From Sideroxydans sp. (GTDB lineage: Bacteria > Pseudomonadota > Gammaproteobacteria > Burkholderiales > Gallionellaceae): 64,000 nucleotides of DNA. The stretch lies in assembly GCA_024636935.1 (NCBI GenBank), contig JAGXGC010000017.1, forward strand, positions 54,672 through 118,671. The letters are read 5' to 3'. Under the pieces are notes generated by a model that ran no database searches, was not told where the DNA came from, and was given only the letters and a program-made list of their open reading frames with translations. Both the position numbers and the translations under genes were made by a program. This document shows positions 9,071 through 18,404 of this stretch, in pieces (the stretch's first letter is position 1; each line of letters begins with the position of its first letter).

Positions 9071-9331
9071 ATGGCAAAGGAAGAACTGCTCGAAATGAAT
9101 GGCGTGGTGGATGAGGTCCTACCGGACTCTCGCTATCGCGTCACACTGGAGAACGGTCACCAGCTCATCGCTTACAGCGCCGGCAAGATGAAGAAGAATC
9201 ACATCCGAATCATCGCCGGTGACAAGGTGTCGCTGGAAATGTCGCCCTACGATCTGAGCAAGGGACGAATCACGTTCCGCCATATCGAAGGACGCAGCGC
9301 TTTCGTGCCGCAGCAAAAGCGCAGGTTCTGA
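9071..9331 (+). CDS. infA: Translation initiation factor IF-1 (long, infA2-like form)
   Basis: An 86-residue OB-fold protein with the IF-1 hallmarks: [31 protein letters not shown] and [24 protein letters not shown]-1 binds the 30S A-site with IF-2 and IF-3. Standard IF-1 is about 72 residues; this one carries a C-terminal extension ending QQKRRF, as in the second IF-1 copy common in betaproteobacteria. The start ATG is 3 bp after the csp stop. A strong terminator follows 15 bp downstream. Confidence 0.95.
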   Translation: MAKEELLEMNGVVDEVLPDSRYRVTLENGHQLIAYSAGKMKKNHIRIIAGDKVSLEMSPYDLSKGRITFRHIEGRSAFVPQQKRRF

Positions 9332-9345
9332 TCAGTGCTTTTTTG

Positions 9346-9386
9346 AAAAAGCCGGTGGTGCCTTGCGCATCACCGGCTTTTTTTTC
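9346..9386. terminator. Bidirectional rho-independent terminator
   Basis: A five-A run leads into GCCGGTGGTG (9351-9360), then a 7-nt loop, then CATCACCGGC (9368-9377) and eight T. The stem is about 15 bp with one G-T wobble. The A tract on the left makes it work on the other strand too, so it can end both the csp-infA transcript and the convergent polysaccharide/apaH transcript, whose stop is at 9385-9387. Confidence 0.9.
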
Positions 9387-10206
9387 ACCAGTGTTTGGCC
9401 ACCGGTTTGTTACAAGCCACTTGGAACAAACGCCTGTCTTCGAGCCTGATAGCCGTCATCGGCCCGCCCCAAAGACAGCCTGTATCCAATGCGATGATGT
9501 TGGGCTCCACTTTCAATCCCAGCGCTGACCAATGCCCGAATATGATGGTCGCATCTACGCTGCGACGATTCTTCACCTCGAACCACGGCAGATACCCTGC
9601 TGGTATGTTTTTAATCTCACTCTTGAACTTGAATTCCATTTCGCCCTGTTGGGTGCAAATGCGCAGCCGCGTGAACGCGTTGACGATGACGCGCAGGCGC
9701 TTGTAGCCCTGTAGATCGTCTTCCCAGCCGTGCGGCGCATTGCCGTACATCTTCTCTAGGAACACTGCGTAATCACCACTGCGCAATGCGCTTTCCACTT
9801 CGCGAGCCAATGCCAGCGCTTGCTTCACCGACCATTGAGGCAGCAACCCGGCATGCACCAGCACATGCCCGCCTTCCGCATGCATCAGGCGCTGATGACG
9901 CAACCAATGCAGGAGCTCCTCCCGATCCGGCGCATTTAATATCCCGTCCAGTGTGTCGCTACTGTGTAACTTGCCGATCCCTACTGAAACTGCCAGCAAA
10001 TGCAGGTCATGGTTGCCCAATACCGTGATCGCACTGTCGCCCAACGACTTCACCAGACGCAGTACCTCCAATGAACCTGGGCCACGATTGACTAGGTCGC
10101 CGACGAACCATAGATGGTCTTGCGCAGGGTCGAAGTTAAACTGCTCCAGTAGTCGCTGTAGCTCGTTGTAACAGCCTTGAATGTCACCTATCGCGTAGAT
10201 TGCCAA
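9385..10206 (-). CDS. apaH: Bis(5'-nucleosyl)-tetraphosphatase, symmetrical
   Basis: A 273-residue metallophosphatase that splits Ap4A into two ADP. The motifs GDIQGC, GDLVNRGP, GNHD, HAG and the C-terminal FGHWS...LDTGCLWGG are all present and in family order, and the length is near that of E. coli ApaH (280). I chose TTG at 10206 because it gives M-A-I-Y-A-I-G-D, the usual family start, with AAGGGG 9 bp upstream. A longer reading from TTG 10233 is possible. The frame overlaps the upstream Wzy/WaaL-like gene by 23 bp. This housekeeping gene is thus the last member of the surface-glycan transcript, just before the terminator. Confidence 0.92.
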   Translation of the reverse strand: MAIYAIGDIQGCYNELQRLLEQFNFDPAQDHLWFVGDLVNRGPGSLEVLRLVKSLGDSAITVLGNHDLHLLAVSVGIGKLHSSDTLDGILNAPDREELLHWLRHQRLMHAEGGHVLVHAGLLPQWSVKQALALAREVESALRSGDYAVFLEKMYGNAPHGWEDDLQGYKRLRVIVNAFTRLRICTQQGEMEFKFKSEIKNIPAGYLPWFEVKNRRSVDATIIFGHWSALGLKVEPNIIALDTGCLWGGPMTAIRLEDRRLFQVACNKPVAKHW

Positions 10207-11566
10207 AGGACTCTGCCCCTTTTTGCTGAGCAACCGTAATTGAAAAATAGCCCATCAATAAAAAGAGGGCATAGACATGTTGATCTCTGGAGAGTGGATC
10301 AACCACCCAATGGAGCATGATCATGCCCAATATCCATATCATGTAGCTATGTTCCTGAATACTTTTGTATGCCTGCTTTATCAATGCAATCTCCGCAGCA
10401 AGCAAAAGAATTAATGCGGGGATTCCTACTGAGGCTACGAGATCGATATATCCGCTATGACTATTCGCTATCTTAGCCTCAGGATTCCTTTGCTGTACTA
10501 AACGTTCAAAGGCATGGCGTGTCACGCCATAACCCAATGGATGCTGGGCTATCTCTCTCACGCCGGCAACTGCGTAGGCTATACGTAAATAGGTACTTTC
10601 CGACACTTCCTCATTTTGAGTATTCCTTGGGAGCCCGTATTTGTCTCTATTCTCCCAGTTCCGTATTCCATCAATATCGAACGCAACCTTCGCATCATAT
10701 GAAACCGAAGCCCATTGTGAACTTGTCTTTAGAGAGCCGTATATGCCCCCAACTGCGACTATGACCATAATGATAGCCAAACCCATATGTAACCACGAAA
10801 CTGATCTTGGCGCCCTTCTATAGAAGACTAGTACGATAAGCACACCGCTCATCAGCGACAGCAAAAACAAGCTGTTTTTTGTATCCGTTATTAACGCTAT
10901 GTAATAGCTGATCGCCACAGGTATTAACCAAATCAAGAATGCCAGTTTGGCCCCAACCTTGTTATAAACCAACAGACGGTAAAATGAGAATGCGGCCATA
11001 ATCTCGACAAAAGGAAGAAAGGCCAATTTGTGGGCAAAAATCGTATTCTGATAGAACAGCCCAGATATCGTGGCTGGATTAAGCACCCACCCTGTATTTT
11101 TAAAATATACCAGGCTATGGACAACGAACCAGAGCGGCAATGCCAGCAACACACCTACCAATAAACCGTCAAAGACCACCTTCCTCATATATGAGGCACA
11201 CAAAGCACAACCGAGACCGCCCACCATCGCCATATAAGGTTTGTACCACTGCCCCCATAGCTCTTCCCACGCATCCCCACCATTTCCAGACAAGAATGCA
11301 GCGTGAAACGTAACCCAACCCAATAACAACATCAACAAGGCGATAGGGCGGCTGAAAATTATTACGCGAAATGTTCCTGACCTAGAAATAAGTACGATCC
11401 CGCTGATGAATGACAGCAATAACAAGATATTTCGCAGTGCCATTGAATGCTGAATGGGCAAAGAAACGTACAGCGCAGCTGTAGACAACAGCGAAAGTAG
11501 CGCGCATGACTTAAGCCAAAGTGGCGCCAAAAGTTCGGCATCTTCTCGGAAAATGCCGAACTTCAT
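10184..11566 (-). CDS. O-antigen ligase/polymerase family membrane protein (Wzy_C)
   Basis: A 460-residue protein with about ten or more hydrophobic helices. The large periplasmic loop has the Wzy_C/WaaL signature: PLGYGVTRHAFERL, then NSHSGYIDLVASVGIPALIL (about residues 370-395), where the His of NSHSGY is the conserved catalytic-region residue. Such proteins either polymerise undecaprenyl-linked repeat units or ligate them to lipid A core; sequence alone does not separate the two. A second family member lies at 62647-63843, so one may be ligase and the other polymerase. The start ATG overlaps the stop of the upstream glycosyltransferase by 4 bp. Confidence 0.88.
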   Translation of the reverse strand: MKFGIFREDAELLAPLWLKSCALLSLLSTAALYVSLPIQHSMALRNILLLLSFISGIVLISRSGTFRVIIFSRPIALLMLLLGWVTFHAAFLSGNGGDAWEELWGQWYKPYMAMVGGLGCALCASYMRKVVFDGLLVGVLLALPLWFVVHSLVYFKNTGWVLNPATISGLFYQNTIFAHKLAFLPFVEIMAAFSFYRLLVYNKVGAKLAFLIWLIPVAISYYIALITDTKNSLFLLSLMSGVLIVLVFYRRAPRSVSWLHMGLAIIMVIVAVGGIYGSLKTSSQWASVSYDAKVAFDIDGIRNWENRDKYGLPRNTQNEEVSESTYLRIAYAVAGVREIAQHPLGYGVTRHAFERLVQQRNPEAKIANSHSGYIDLVASVGIPALILLLAAEIALIKQAYKSIQEHSYMIWILGMIMLHWVVDPLSRDQHVYALFLLMGYFSITVAQQKGAESFGNLRDR

Positions 11567-12885
11567 TCGCGCTTAACCTCACCTAGGCTCGTTAAGGCTT
11601 CAAGAATTTTCACGACGGCTTGCTCAGTCCCCAAGGGATGTAGTGAAGTCACAGTCAGTTTGTCCGCCTGCCAATCTAGAATCGCTTGCCTTATGACAGT
11701 TTCAGCTTCAGCGACATCAATATAAGGCGCAACGTAACCGCCCCGTTCGCTGACCATCTTATCCAGCTGGGGATTTTCATGAGTCAGAGCGATGACTGGT
11801 CGGCGTGCCCAGAAATATTCGTATAGCTTTGAGGGAATATATTCCCGACAATCGTCAATGCTTCCATGTACCAACAAAAGGCAATCGGCCTGATACATAA
11901 GATCCACCACCCTCTCCCGACCAGTGCGGCCCGTCTCTGGAGAGAATTCCAAACGGCCGTGAGAAATAAACACATCCTGCAACTTATTCTGCTCGATGGC
12001 GCGCATGGCGGCAGCATCGATCTTGCCGCCATACACATGAACCTGAACGAATGACCGCCACTGTGGCTGCTTTTTAAACAAGGCATCGAATACGAGCACC
12101 ACGGGCAGCAATGAGCGGGTATCAGCCAACGATCCAAAATGGCAGATAGCCATCTTCTCCCCGCGTCGGTAGGCCGCTTCCGATTGCGGTGGCTCGGCGC
12201 CCGGCAAGACTACGATTCCCCGCTCCTCAAGCTCCGGATGACGGCGGCGTGCCATCTCCAATGCGCCTTCGGTGAACCACCAAGCAAGGTCAGCATGCTT
12301 ACAGATGATACCTTCCAACTTCTCCATAAAGCGTGCATTGCGGCTATGGGTCTGCCCCTCAATAACCATTGGATCGTGTATCTCGGCAATCCATGGCAAC
12401 CCAGTCAGTTTTTTCAGCCAGTATCCGGCCAAGTGTGCCGAATAGGCCCCGCCTGTGGAATAGATGACCGTCGGTTTGTATTTCCGTATTAGCAGTAAGG
12501 AGCGGATCGTTGCAGGGAACACCCAAGAAGCATGGTTCTGCAAGCCGAACATCAGGCGTTCCAGCGCGATGAATGGTGCTAGCAGCAGGCTAATGATCAG
12601 CGTCAGGAAGCGATAAGCGAAGCCGCGCCCGAAATGCCTCGCCACCACATGGCGCATATCGAAACGCAAACCTGCTGGCCCCCATGGCAGCAACTGCAGA
12701 TGCAGGAAACGCTCATCATGGCTACCCGATATTCCACTTAACACTACAGGCTCGATACCTCTAGCCATCAGATGGGGCAACTTATCGGTGATGGTCTGGC
12801 TGGCGGCTCTGCCATCCATGTTGAAGCAGTGTGAAAGGATGAGCCAATGTTGCCCCCCCGTGCCACTCGTCTCGTTGTGCTCCAT
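11563..12885 (-). CDS. GT4-like glycosyltransferase
   Basis: A 440-residue cytoplasmic/membrane-associated GT-B protein. ATG 12885 is chosen over the upstream GTG because AGAGAGGA lies 6 bp before it. The N-half has ILSHCFNMDGRAASQ, a hydrophobic amphipathic patch near 90-115, and PTVIYSTGGAYSAHLAGYWL. The C-half has the donor-site region HFGSLADTRSLLP, then ADCLLLVHG, and YIPSKLYEYFWARRPVIAL, in which the acidic/Lys-Leu-Tyr-Glu motif typical of GT4 nucleotide-sugar binding is visible. It directly follows the branched-sugar operon, so it may use that sugar. The substrate is not known. Confidence 0.8.
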   Translation of the reverse strand: MEHNETSGTGGQHWLILSHCFNMDGRAASQTITDKLPHLMARGIEPVVLSGISGSHDERFLHLQLLPWGPAGLRFDMRHVVARHFGRGFAYRFLTLIISLLLAPFIALERLMFGLQNHASWVFPATIRSLLLIRKYKPTVIYSTGGAYSAHLAGYWLKKLTGLPWIAEIHDPMVIEGQTHSRNARFMEKLEGIICKHADLAWWFTEGALEMARRRHPELEERGIVVLPGAEPPQSEAAYRRGEKMAICHFGSLADTRSLLPVVLVFDALFKKQPQWRSFVQVHVYGGKIDAAAMRAIEQNKLQDVFISHGRLEFSPETGRTGRERVVDLMYQADCLLLVHGSIDDCREYIPSKLYEYFWARRPVIALTHENPQLDKMVSERGGYVAPYIDVAEAETVIRQAILDWQADKLTVTSLHPLGTEQAVVKILEALTSLGEVKRE

Positions 12886-12899
12886 GAAATCCTCTCTTT

Positions 12900-13835
12900 T
12901 CACTTGATGTGCCAGCCATGCAGAATGGCTCTAGCCTCGCTCAAAACGCCTTCCATTGAAGTCCATGCGGGCTGATAGCCGAACTCGGCTGCACGCCGAT
13001 TCACGGAGTAGTAATGTGGCTTGCTGCCGGTCGCGTTAACACCGGCAGACTGTCCACCCACTTCATAGCTTAGCCCGAAATCATCCCGCATGGCTGCCAG
13101 CAGAGTCGGTTTGTCAATTGGTTCCTTGCTGTAGCAATCCACCGCGGTGTTGTTCGCAGGGGCGGATAGCAGCGCATTCACTAACTGGTGAAAGTCGGAT
13201 GGATGCAGATAGTCGCGCACGATATAGTCTGCACTCGTCTTCAGTGCCAAACCATCTCGGATGGCGCGCAGCATGTCGGTGATCAGGAAGCGTGCATCGA
13301 TGTCCTGCGTGCGGCTGAAGTAATTGAACACGCGAATGTCGATGATGTGAAGTTCGGGATGAGCACGGTGTCTGCATTCGGCGTGCAACTTGGCCACGCC
13401 ATACCATTCGTGCGGAGCAAGGTCGTTTATTTTGATAATTGCCGGGGTATCGCGGCGGGCAGGTTCGGAGAAGTTTGAACCATATGCTGCCCCGCTGCTC
13501 AGGAATAGGTATCGACAAGCAGGGTGCGAGTCGAGATATTCCAGCACCATCTCGTCGAAGAGAAATGTGAAGTCTAGGATGGAACTGCCCATGGACGCGA
13601 TCTGCGCCGGATCGCCTGCACCGACAAAATTAATGACGGCATCAAAGTCCTGCTTTCCGAACCCGGAGAAATCGGCGACCGGATGGCGGTCTTTGATCCC
13701 ACAGGCTGCCTGCCACCTTTCGACCTCGGCTGTGCGCCTAGCGAACAGGAACAGCTCTTTCCCTGCCTCTTGAGAGAGCGAGAGGATGAGGTCTCTGGCT
13801 ATCTGGCTGGTTGCTCCCAGTATCGCTATCTTCAT
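12900..13835 (-). CDS. SDR-family NAD(P)-dependent epimerase/reductase, YerF-like role
   Basis: A 311-residue extended short-chain dehydrogenase. The start is set at ATG 13835, giving MKIAILGATSQIARDLI with the nucleotide-binding glycine/alanine motif. SSGAAYGSNF follows near residue 128, then EWYGVAKLHAE carrying the Tyr-x3-Lys pair. It is the last enzyme of a five-enzyme CDP-sugar operon (ddhA, ddhB, ddhC, TPP carboligase, this gene). In the Yersinia yersiniose A pathway the last step is reduction of the acetyl side chain added by YerE, carried out by YerF. Position and fold fit that job here, but the assignment is by context, and an epimerase role is possible. Confidence 0.72.
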   Translation of the reverse strand: MKIAILGATSQIARDLILSLSQEAGKELFLFARRTAEVERWQAACGIKDRHPVADFSGFGKQDFDAVINFVGAGDPAQIASMGSSILDFTFLFDEMVLEYLDSHPACRYLFLSSGAAYGSNFSEPARRDTPAIIKINDLAPHEWYGVAKLHAECRHRAHPELHIIDIRVFNYFSRTQDIDARFLITDMLRAIRDGLALKTSADYIVRDYLHPSDFHQLVNALLSAPANNTAVDCYSKEPIDKPTLLAAMRDDFGLSYEVGGQSAGVNATGSKPHYYSVNRRAAEFGYQPAWTSMEGVLSEARAILHGWHIK

Positions 13836-13845
13836 CGCATCCCGC

Positions 13846-15555
13846 TCAACCGGCCAGTTTGGGGTACTGCTCGTCCAGCTTCGACCCAAATGCCAGACGC
13901 GGCCGACATTCCGTCGCCCCCTCCATCATCACCTCGATGAGCAGTGGGCCCTTGTGGTCGGCGATCAGAGGCAGCACACGGTCCATGTCGGCGGCACTGG
14001 AGATCCGTTGCGCGACAACACCATACGCCTTGGCGATATCTGTGAAATCGGGGCTGCTGTAGCCCTTCTTTGTCGATTGGTTGCGCCCGTCGAAATACAT
14101 GTCCTGGAAGTTCTTGACCATGCCCAGCACGACATTGTTCATGACAATGATGATCACATCCAGACCCATGCGCTGCAGCGTATCCAGTTCCTGGATATTG
14201 ATCTGCATGCTGCCATCACCGGTGATCACCACCACCTTTCCCCTTGATTCGACCGAGATACCCAATGCTGCTGGGAAAGCAAATCCCATCGCGCCCATGC
14301 CGCCGCTGTAATGCACAGCCTGTCCGGGGGACAGGCGCAGACTTTGCGCGGCCCACATCTGATGGTTGCCGACATCACAGACGTAATCGACCGGCCGCTT
14401 GGCCAGTATCCCATTCAGTTTCTTGAATAGCTCGCTCGGACTGATCTCCCAATCAGCATATTCATTGGTATCTGCAGTTTCGCGCAAACGCTCAAGCTCG
14501 GTCAGCCAGCCCTTGTTCAGACTTGGAAACGTGTCGGCCCGCAACGGAAACGCGCGGAAAAAATCCTCAGCCGACGCGCAGACGCTCAGATCAGCTTGCA
14601 CCCGGTTATTCAGTTGCGCCGTGTCGATATCGATCTGGATGATCCGCGCATGGCGGGCGAAATCCTCCACGTCCGAGCCTGTCTGCCGCACATCCAGCCG
14701 TGCACCCAACACAATCAGCAGATCACAGTTCTGCACTGCCCAGTTGGCCTCGCGATTACCGTAGCTGCCGATCATGTTGAAATAGTTTCCGCGCGCCACC
14801 ACCCGCTCATGCCCCATGAGTGTCGACACACAGGGGATACCGAGCTGGTCTGTCTGCTCTAGCCAACCGTCCATAGCTTCGGCCCAACGGGCACCACCTC
14901 CGACGCAGATGAGCGGTCGTTTGGCCGTGCTGCACAGGGCAGCTATCTGCGCCAAATCATTGGCTGATACTTGCGGCAACGGCGTGATGTCCAGTGGCAT
15001 GCCCAGCCATCTCTCGACCAGCGCATCCGGAATCTCGGTCCTCTGCACGTCGTTGGGAATGTCGAGCAGCACCGGCCCCTGCCGCCCGCTCAGTGCCGCC
15101 GACAACGCCTTGTGCAGTTCGGGTAACAACGCTTCGGCGCTTTCCACGCGTACCGCGTATTTGGTCAGTGACTTTACGACCTCGACAATGTCCAGCTCCT
15201 GGAATCCTTGTTGACGTATGGCACGGTCACCCTTGAGTTCGTGCATGTTGACCTGCCCAGTGATGAACAGGCATGGCACAGAGTCGAACCAGCAATCGCC
15301 TATGCCGGTGATCATGTTGGTGGCACCCGGCCCGCTGGTACCCATGGCGACAGCGACAGTCTTGCCTTTGTTGTAGCGGGCCACACCCTCGGCCGCAAAA
15401 GCCGCCGACTGCTCGTGATGCATGGAGATGATGTTGAACTGCCCAGATTCGGCCAAACTGTCGAGCATGTGCGTGATCATGCCGCCCACCAATTCGAAAC
15501 AGGTGTGCACATGGTGGACGATCAGGAATTTGGCGAGTGCGTCTGAGGCTTTCAA
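13846..15555 (-). CDS. Thiamine-diphosphate carboligase, YerE-like (CDP-branched-sugar synthesis)
   Basis: A 569-residue protein of the acetolactate-synthase fold. Its N-terminal PYR domain has the catalytic Glu in SMHHEQSAAFAAEG (about residue 48) and GTSGPGATNMITGI. The middle domain spans about 190-330. The C-terminal PP domain carries the ThDP/Mg motif GDGSMQINIQELDTL...MNN (about residues 430-455). It sits between ddhC and a reductase, 10-16 bp from each. In Yersinia, YerE uses pyruvate to add a two-carbon unit to C4 of CDP-3,6-dideoxy-4-keto-glucose. That is the most economical reading here. An ordinary acetolactate synthase is unlikely because there is no small subunit or ilv gene nearby. 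Confidence 0.78.
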   Translation of the reverse strand: MKASDALAKFLIVHHVHTCFELVGGMITHMLDSLAESGQFNIISMHHEQSAAFAAEGVARYNKGKTVAVAMGTSGPGATNMITGIGDCWFDSVPCLFITGQVNMHELKGDRAIRQQGFQELDIVEVVKSLTKYAVRVESAEALLPELHKALSAALSGRQGPVLLDIPNDVQRTEIPDALVERWLGMPLDITPLPQVSANDLAQIAALCSTAKRPLICVGGGARWAEAMDGWLEQTDQLGIPCVSTLMGHERVVARGNYFNMIGSYGNREANWAVQNCDLLIVLGARLDVRQTGSDVEDFARHARIIQIDIDTAQLNNRVQADLSVCASAEDFFRAFPLRADTFPSLNKGWLTELERLRETADTNEYADWEISPSELFKKLNGILAKRPVDYVCDVGNHQMWAAQSLRLSPGQAVHYSGGMGAMGFAFPAALGISVESRGKVVVITGDGSMQINIQELDTLQRMGLDVIIIVMNNVVLGMVKNFQDMYFDGRNQSTKKGYSSPDFTDIAKAYGVVAQRISSAADMDRVLPLIADHKGPLLIEVMMEGATECRPRLAFGSKLDEQYPKLAG

Positions 15556-15571
15556 GGAAAGTCCTGTCGTG

Positions 15572-16888
15572 TCAGAAGTTCAAACCGAAAAATGCTTCGA
15601 GCTTCTCAATGACGAAATCCAGCATCTCGCGGCTTAAGCCCGGATACACACCAATCCAGAAGGTGTCGTTCATCACAGTATCAGTGTTGGTCAGCTCGCC
15701 CGAGATACGGAAGTTGCGTCCTTTCATGTAGGGCTGGCGCGTCAGGTTGCCGGCGAACAACAGGCGCGTACCGATCTTGTGCTGGTCCAAGTATTGCAGC
15801 AGGTCGACGCGGTTGATGCCCGCGTTTGCCTTGATAGTGATTGGGAAGCCAAACCATGAAGGGTCGCTATTGGGTGTAGCTTCCGGCAGCAGCAGAAACT
15901 CTTCGCAGCTCTTCAATCCGTTCTTCAGATAGGTAAAGTTCGCCTTGCGAGCGGCGATAAATTCTTCCACGCGGTCCATCTGCGCCAGCGCACAGGCCGC
16001 CTGCATATCGGATATCTTCAGGTTGTAGCCGAGATGCGAATAGGTGTACTTGTGGTCGTAGCCCTGTGGCAGGTCGCCCAGCTTCTGACAGAAGCGCTTG
16101 CCGCAGGTGTTGTCCTTACCGGGCTGGCAGTAGCAGTCACGGCCCCAGTCGCGTATCGATTCGACGATCTGGCGCAGTTGGTCGTTGTCGGTGAATACGG
16201 CACCACCTTCTCCCATGGTGATGTGGTGCGCAGGGTAGAAGCTCAGCGTGCCAATGTCGCCGAAGGTACCGCACAGTTTGCCGTTGTAGGTGGAGCCCAG
16301 TGCATCGCAACAATCTTCGATCAGCCACAGACTGTGTTTCTTGGCCAGCGCAGTGATGGCATTCAGGTCGTAGGGGTTGCCCAAGGTGTGGGCGAGCATG
16401 ATGGCTTTTGTCTTGGGCGTGATCGCAGCTTCTATCTTGGCCGGGTCAATGTTGTAAGTACCCAGTTGCACATCGACGAACACCGGCACTGCCCCGAACT
16501 GCAGGATGGGATTCACCGTGGTGGGGAATCCCGCTGCCACCGAGATCACTTCATCCCCAGGCTGGATGGCACGTTCACCCAGCTTGTGCGTGGTGAGCGC
16601 GGTGAACGCCAACAGATTGGCGGAGGAGCCTGAGTTAGTGGTGAGCGCATGCTTCACGCCGAGGAATTCGGTGAGCCGCTTCTCGAAGGCGTCGTTGAAA
16701 CGACCGGTTGTCAGCCAGCCGTCGAGCGAGGCTTCCACCATGTTCTGCAATTCAGCAGCGCCGATCACCTTGCCCGAAGGCGGCACGACATTCTTGCCCG
16801 CTTCGAATGGACTGGGGGCATAGGCAAGATCGGCATATTGTTTGACGAGCTCGGAAATCTGGGCACGAAGTTGTTCTTTGGTACTCAT
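15572..16888 (-). CDS. ddhC: CDP-4-dehydro-6-deoxyglucose 3-dehydrase (E1/RfbH)
   Basis: A 438-residue PLP/iron-sulfur enzyme. It removes the C3 hydroxyl of CDP-6-deoxy-4-hexulose, the committed step to 3,6-dideoxyhexoses. Two diagnostic features are visible. The PLP lysine of the DegT fold is replaced by His in [14 protein letters not shown] (His221). The [2Fe-2S] cysteines follow the E1 pattern, Cys252-x-Cys254-x7-Cys262, with another Cys in IEDCCDAL near 194. Length and spacing match Yersinia E1 almost residue for residue. ATG 16888 gives the usual start; the frame stays open upstream into ddhB but that part is not family-like. The partner reductase E3 (ddhD) is not seen in this window. 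Confidence 0.95.
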   Translation of the reverse strand: MSTKEQLRAQISELVKQYADLAYAPSPFEAGKNVVPPSGKVIGAAELQNMVEASLDGWLTTGRFNDAFEKRLTEFLGVKHALTTNSGSSANLLAFTALTTHKLGERAIQPGDEVISVAAGFPTTVNPILQFGAVPVFVDVQLGTYNIDPAKIEAAITPKTKAIMLAHTLGNPYDLNAITALAKKHSLWLIEDCCDALGSTYNGKLCGTFGDIGTLSFYPAHHITMGEGGAVFTDNDQLRQIVESIRDWGRDCYCQPGKDNTCGKRFCQKLGDLPQGYDHKYTYSHLGYNLKISDMQAACALAQMDRVEEFIAARKANFTYLKNGLKSCEEFLLLPEATPNSDPSWFGFPITIKANAGINRVDLLQYLDQHKIGTRLLFAGNLTRQPYMKGRNFRISGELTNTDTVMNDTFWIGVYPGLSREMLDFVIEKLEAFFGLNF

Positions 16889-16896
16889 GCTTTTTC

Positions 16897-17988
16897 TCAC
16901 TGTACGTATTGTTCGATCTGTTTCAGGGTGAAGCTGCGCATATCCTGCTTTTCCAGCCAGGCCTGCTGCCAAGCCACTATCATCTCCAGCGTATCTTCTA
17001 GGTGCCAGCGCGGCTGCCAGCCGAGGCGCATTCTGGCTTTTGAGCAATCCAGTTTGAGGTAATGCGCTTCGTGCGGATGCTCGCCATCGTCGAGTTGCCA
17101 GCTCGCGCCGTCGCCCCACTGTTGTGTGAGTTGCTCGACGATCCATTGCACCGGCTTGGCATCTTCATCGCCGGGGCCGAAGTTCCAGCCTTCGGCATAA
17201 GCGATTCCTTGCGTGTAAAGTTTTTCCGCCAACAACAGATAGCCGGACAGCGGTTCCAACACATGCTGCCAGGGACGGATCGCGTGCGGACTGCGGATCA
17301 CGACCGGCTTGTTGTCACTGATGGCGCGCAGGATATCTGGGATCAGGCGGTCGTCCGCCCAGTCACCGCCGCCGATGACGTTACCGGCCCGGCCCGACGC
17401 GAGCGCCACGCGATGGTCTGCGTATTTCTCCGGATTGAAGAAGGAGTTGCGATAAGCCGAGGTTACCAGTTCGGCACACCCCTTGCTGTTGCTATAGGGG
17501 TCGAATCCCCCCATGGCTTCGTTCTCGCGGTAGCCCCACACCCATTCCTTGTTGTCATAGCACTTGTCGCTGGTGACATTCACCACGGCTCGCACCGAGG
17601 GGGCCTGGCGCACTGCTTCGAGCAGATGCACCGTGCCCATCACGTTGGTGGAATAGGTCTCGACCGGATTCACATAGGAATAGCGCACCAGTGGCTGCGC
17701 GGCCATGTGGATGACGATGTCTGGCGCCGCATCACGCATGGCCTTGGCAAGAGATCCAGCATCGCGTATGTCTCCGATGATGGAAGTCATACCTTGCGCG
17801 ACAATCGCGACCTCGAACAGGCTCGGATTGGTCGGCGGCAGCAACGCATAGCCGGTCACTTCGGCACCGAGTTGCTGCAACCACAGGCTCAGCCAACTGC
17901 CTTTGAATCCAGTATGTCCGGTCAGGAATATTTTCTTCCCTCGGAAGAAAGTATTCGTTGATGGTTGACGGTTGATAGTTGATTTCAT
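16897..17988 (-). CDS. ddhB: CDP-glucose 4,6-dehydratase with repeat-derived N-terminus
   Basis: A 363-residue SDR enzyme making CDP-4-keto-6-deoxyglucose. Motifs: [14 protein letters not shown] (NAD site), [28 protein letters not shown], then [12 protein letters not shown] with Tyr-x3-Lys, and [17 protein letters not shown]. The first 12 residues ([12 protein letters not shown]) are encoded by a tandem heptad-like DNA repeat and do not look like the family's start, which normally begins a few residues before [11 protein letters not shown]. The ATG overlaps the stop of the four-helix-bundle gene (ATGA), so insertion of that gene seems to have supplied a new start codon. Confidence 0.94.
   Translation of the reverse strand: MKSTINRQPSTNTFFRGKKIFLTGHTGFKGSWLSLWLQQLGAEVTGYALLPPTNPSLFEVAIVAQGMTSIIGDIRDAGSLAKAMRDAAPDIVIHMAAQPLVRYSYVNPVETYSTNVMGTVHLLEAVRQAPSVRAVVNVTSDKCYDNKEWVWGYRENEAMGGFDPYSNSKGCAELVTSAYRNSFFNPEKYADHRVALASGRAGNVIGGGDWADDRLIPDILRAISDNKPVVIRSPHAIRPWQHVLEPLSGYLLLAEKLYTQGIAYAEGWNFGPGDEDAKPVQWIVEQLTQQWGDGASWQLDDGEHPHEAHYLKLDCSKARMRLGWQPRWHLEDTLEMIVAWQQAWLEKQDMRSFTLKQIEQYVQ
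17956..17983. repeat. Left repeat beside the four-helix-bundle gene
   Basis: The sequence contains CGTTGATGGTT followed by degenerate GGTTGAT/AGTTGAT units, about four 6-8 bp units in tandem. The first 11 bases are the inverted copy of 18379-18389 on the other side of the four-helix-bundle gene. The repeat is translated as codons 3-12 of ddhB. Confidence 0.75.
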
Positions 17989-18362
17989 GTGGGAACTCGT
18001 TTCAATTGTGATGCCCTTAATGCGGATATTTTCTTCACCAGATCCATGATGGCGCCGCGGATGGCCTGATATTCATCCTTACCCAGAAAACCCAGATCCA
18101 ACGAAAGCTGATATTGCGCCTCAAGTTCCAGCAGGGAGCTGAAAGCCAATTGCGAAAAATGCGCCTGATCCCGAGCACCTGTCCGCCCACACCCTTCCGC
18201 CAAATTCGACATGACCGAAACAGCCGCCCGGCGCATCTGGTCTACCCGCCCGAATCGTTCTTCCTTCGGGTATGTGGAAGTCATCATATACACCTGCTTT
18301 GCCAATACTTTCGCAAGCTGCCAAGTCACCAACTTTTCGTGCGGGAAAACTGTCGAAGACAT
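17985..18362 (-). CDS. Four-helix-bundle protein (S23/IVP family)
   Basis: A 125-residue protein with the family features: HEKLVTWQLAKVLAKQVY, then FGRVDQMRRAAVSVMSNLAEGCGR, QLAFSSLLELEAQYQLSLDLGFL and a basic C-terminus. The family was first found inside 23S rRNA intervening sequences and recurs in polysaccharide loci; it forms pentameric helical bundles of unknown purpose. ATG 18362 has GGAGGGG upstream; an in-frame ATG at 18377 is the alternative. It separates ddhA from ddhB, which are normally adjacent, and is bracketed by 11-bp inverted repeats, so it looks like an inserted cassette. The stop overlaps the ddhB start. Confidence 0.85.
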   Translation of the reverse strand: MSSTVFPHEKLVTWQLAKVLAKQVYMMTSTYPKEERFGRVDQMRRAAVSVMSNLAEGCGRTGARDQAHFSQLAFSSLLELEAQYQLSLDLGFLGKDEYQAIRGAIMDLVKKISALRASQLKRVPT

Positions 18363-18378
18363 TGCCGCCCCTCCCATA

Positions 18379-18404
18379 AACCATCAACGATCAGCCCTCA
18401 ACCG
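18379..18404. repeat. Right inverted repeat beside the four-helix-bundle gene
   Basis: AACCATCAACG (18379-18389) is the exact reverse complement of 17956-17966 and is followed by a degenerate CCCTCAACCG unit that runs right up to the ddhA stop codon (18405-18407). The two repeats enclose only the four-helix-bundle gene and its ribosome site. Confidence 0.7.

Noticed and set aside
13846..15555. Acetolactate synthase large subunit (ilvB)
   Set aside because: No ilvN or other branched-chain gene is nearby, and the gene sits between ddhC and a sugar SDR, so the YerE-type role fits better.
17062..17961. Plus-strand open frame of 299 codons
   Set aside because: It is antisense to ddhB, whose motifs are unmistakable. 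The plus frame shows no family feature.
17956..17983. Possible CRISPR-like repeat
   Set aside because: Units are only 6-8 bp, adjacent and without spacers; it is a small tandem repeat tied to the four-helix-bundle gene.
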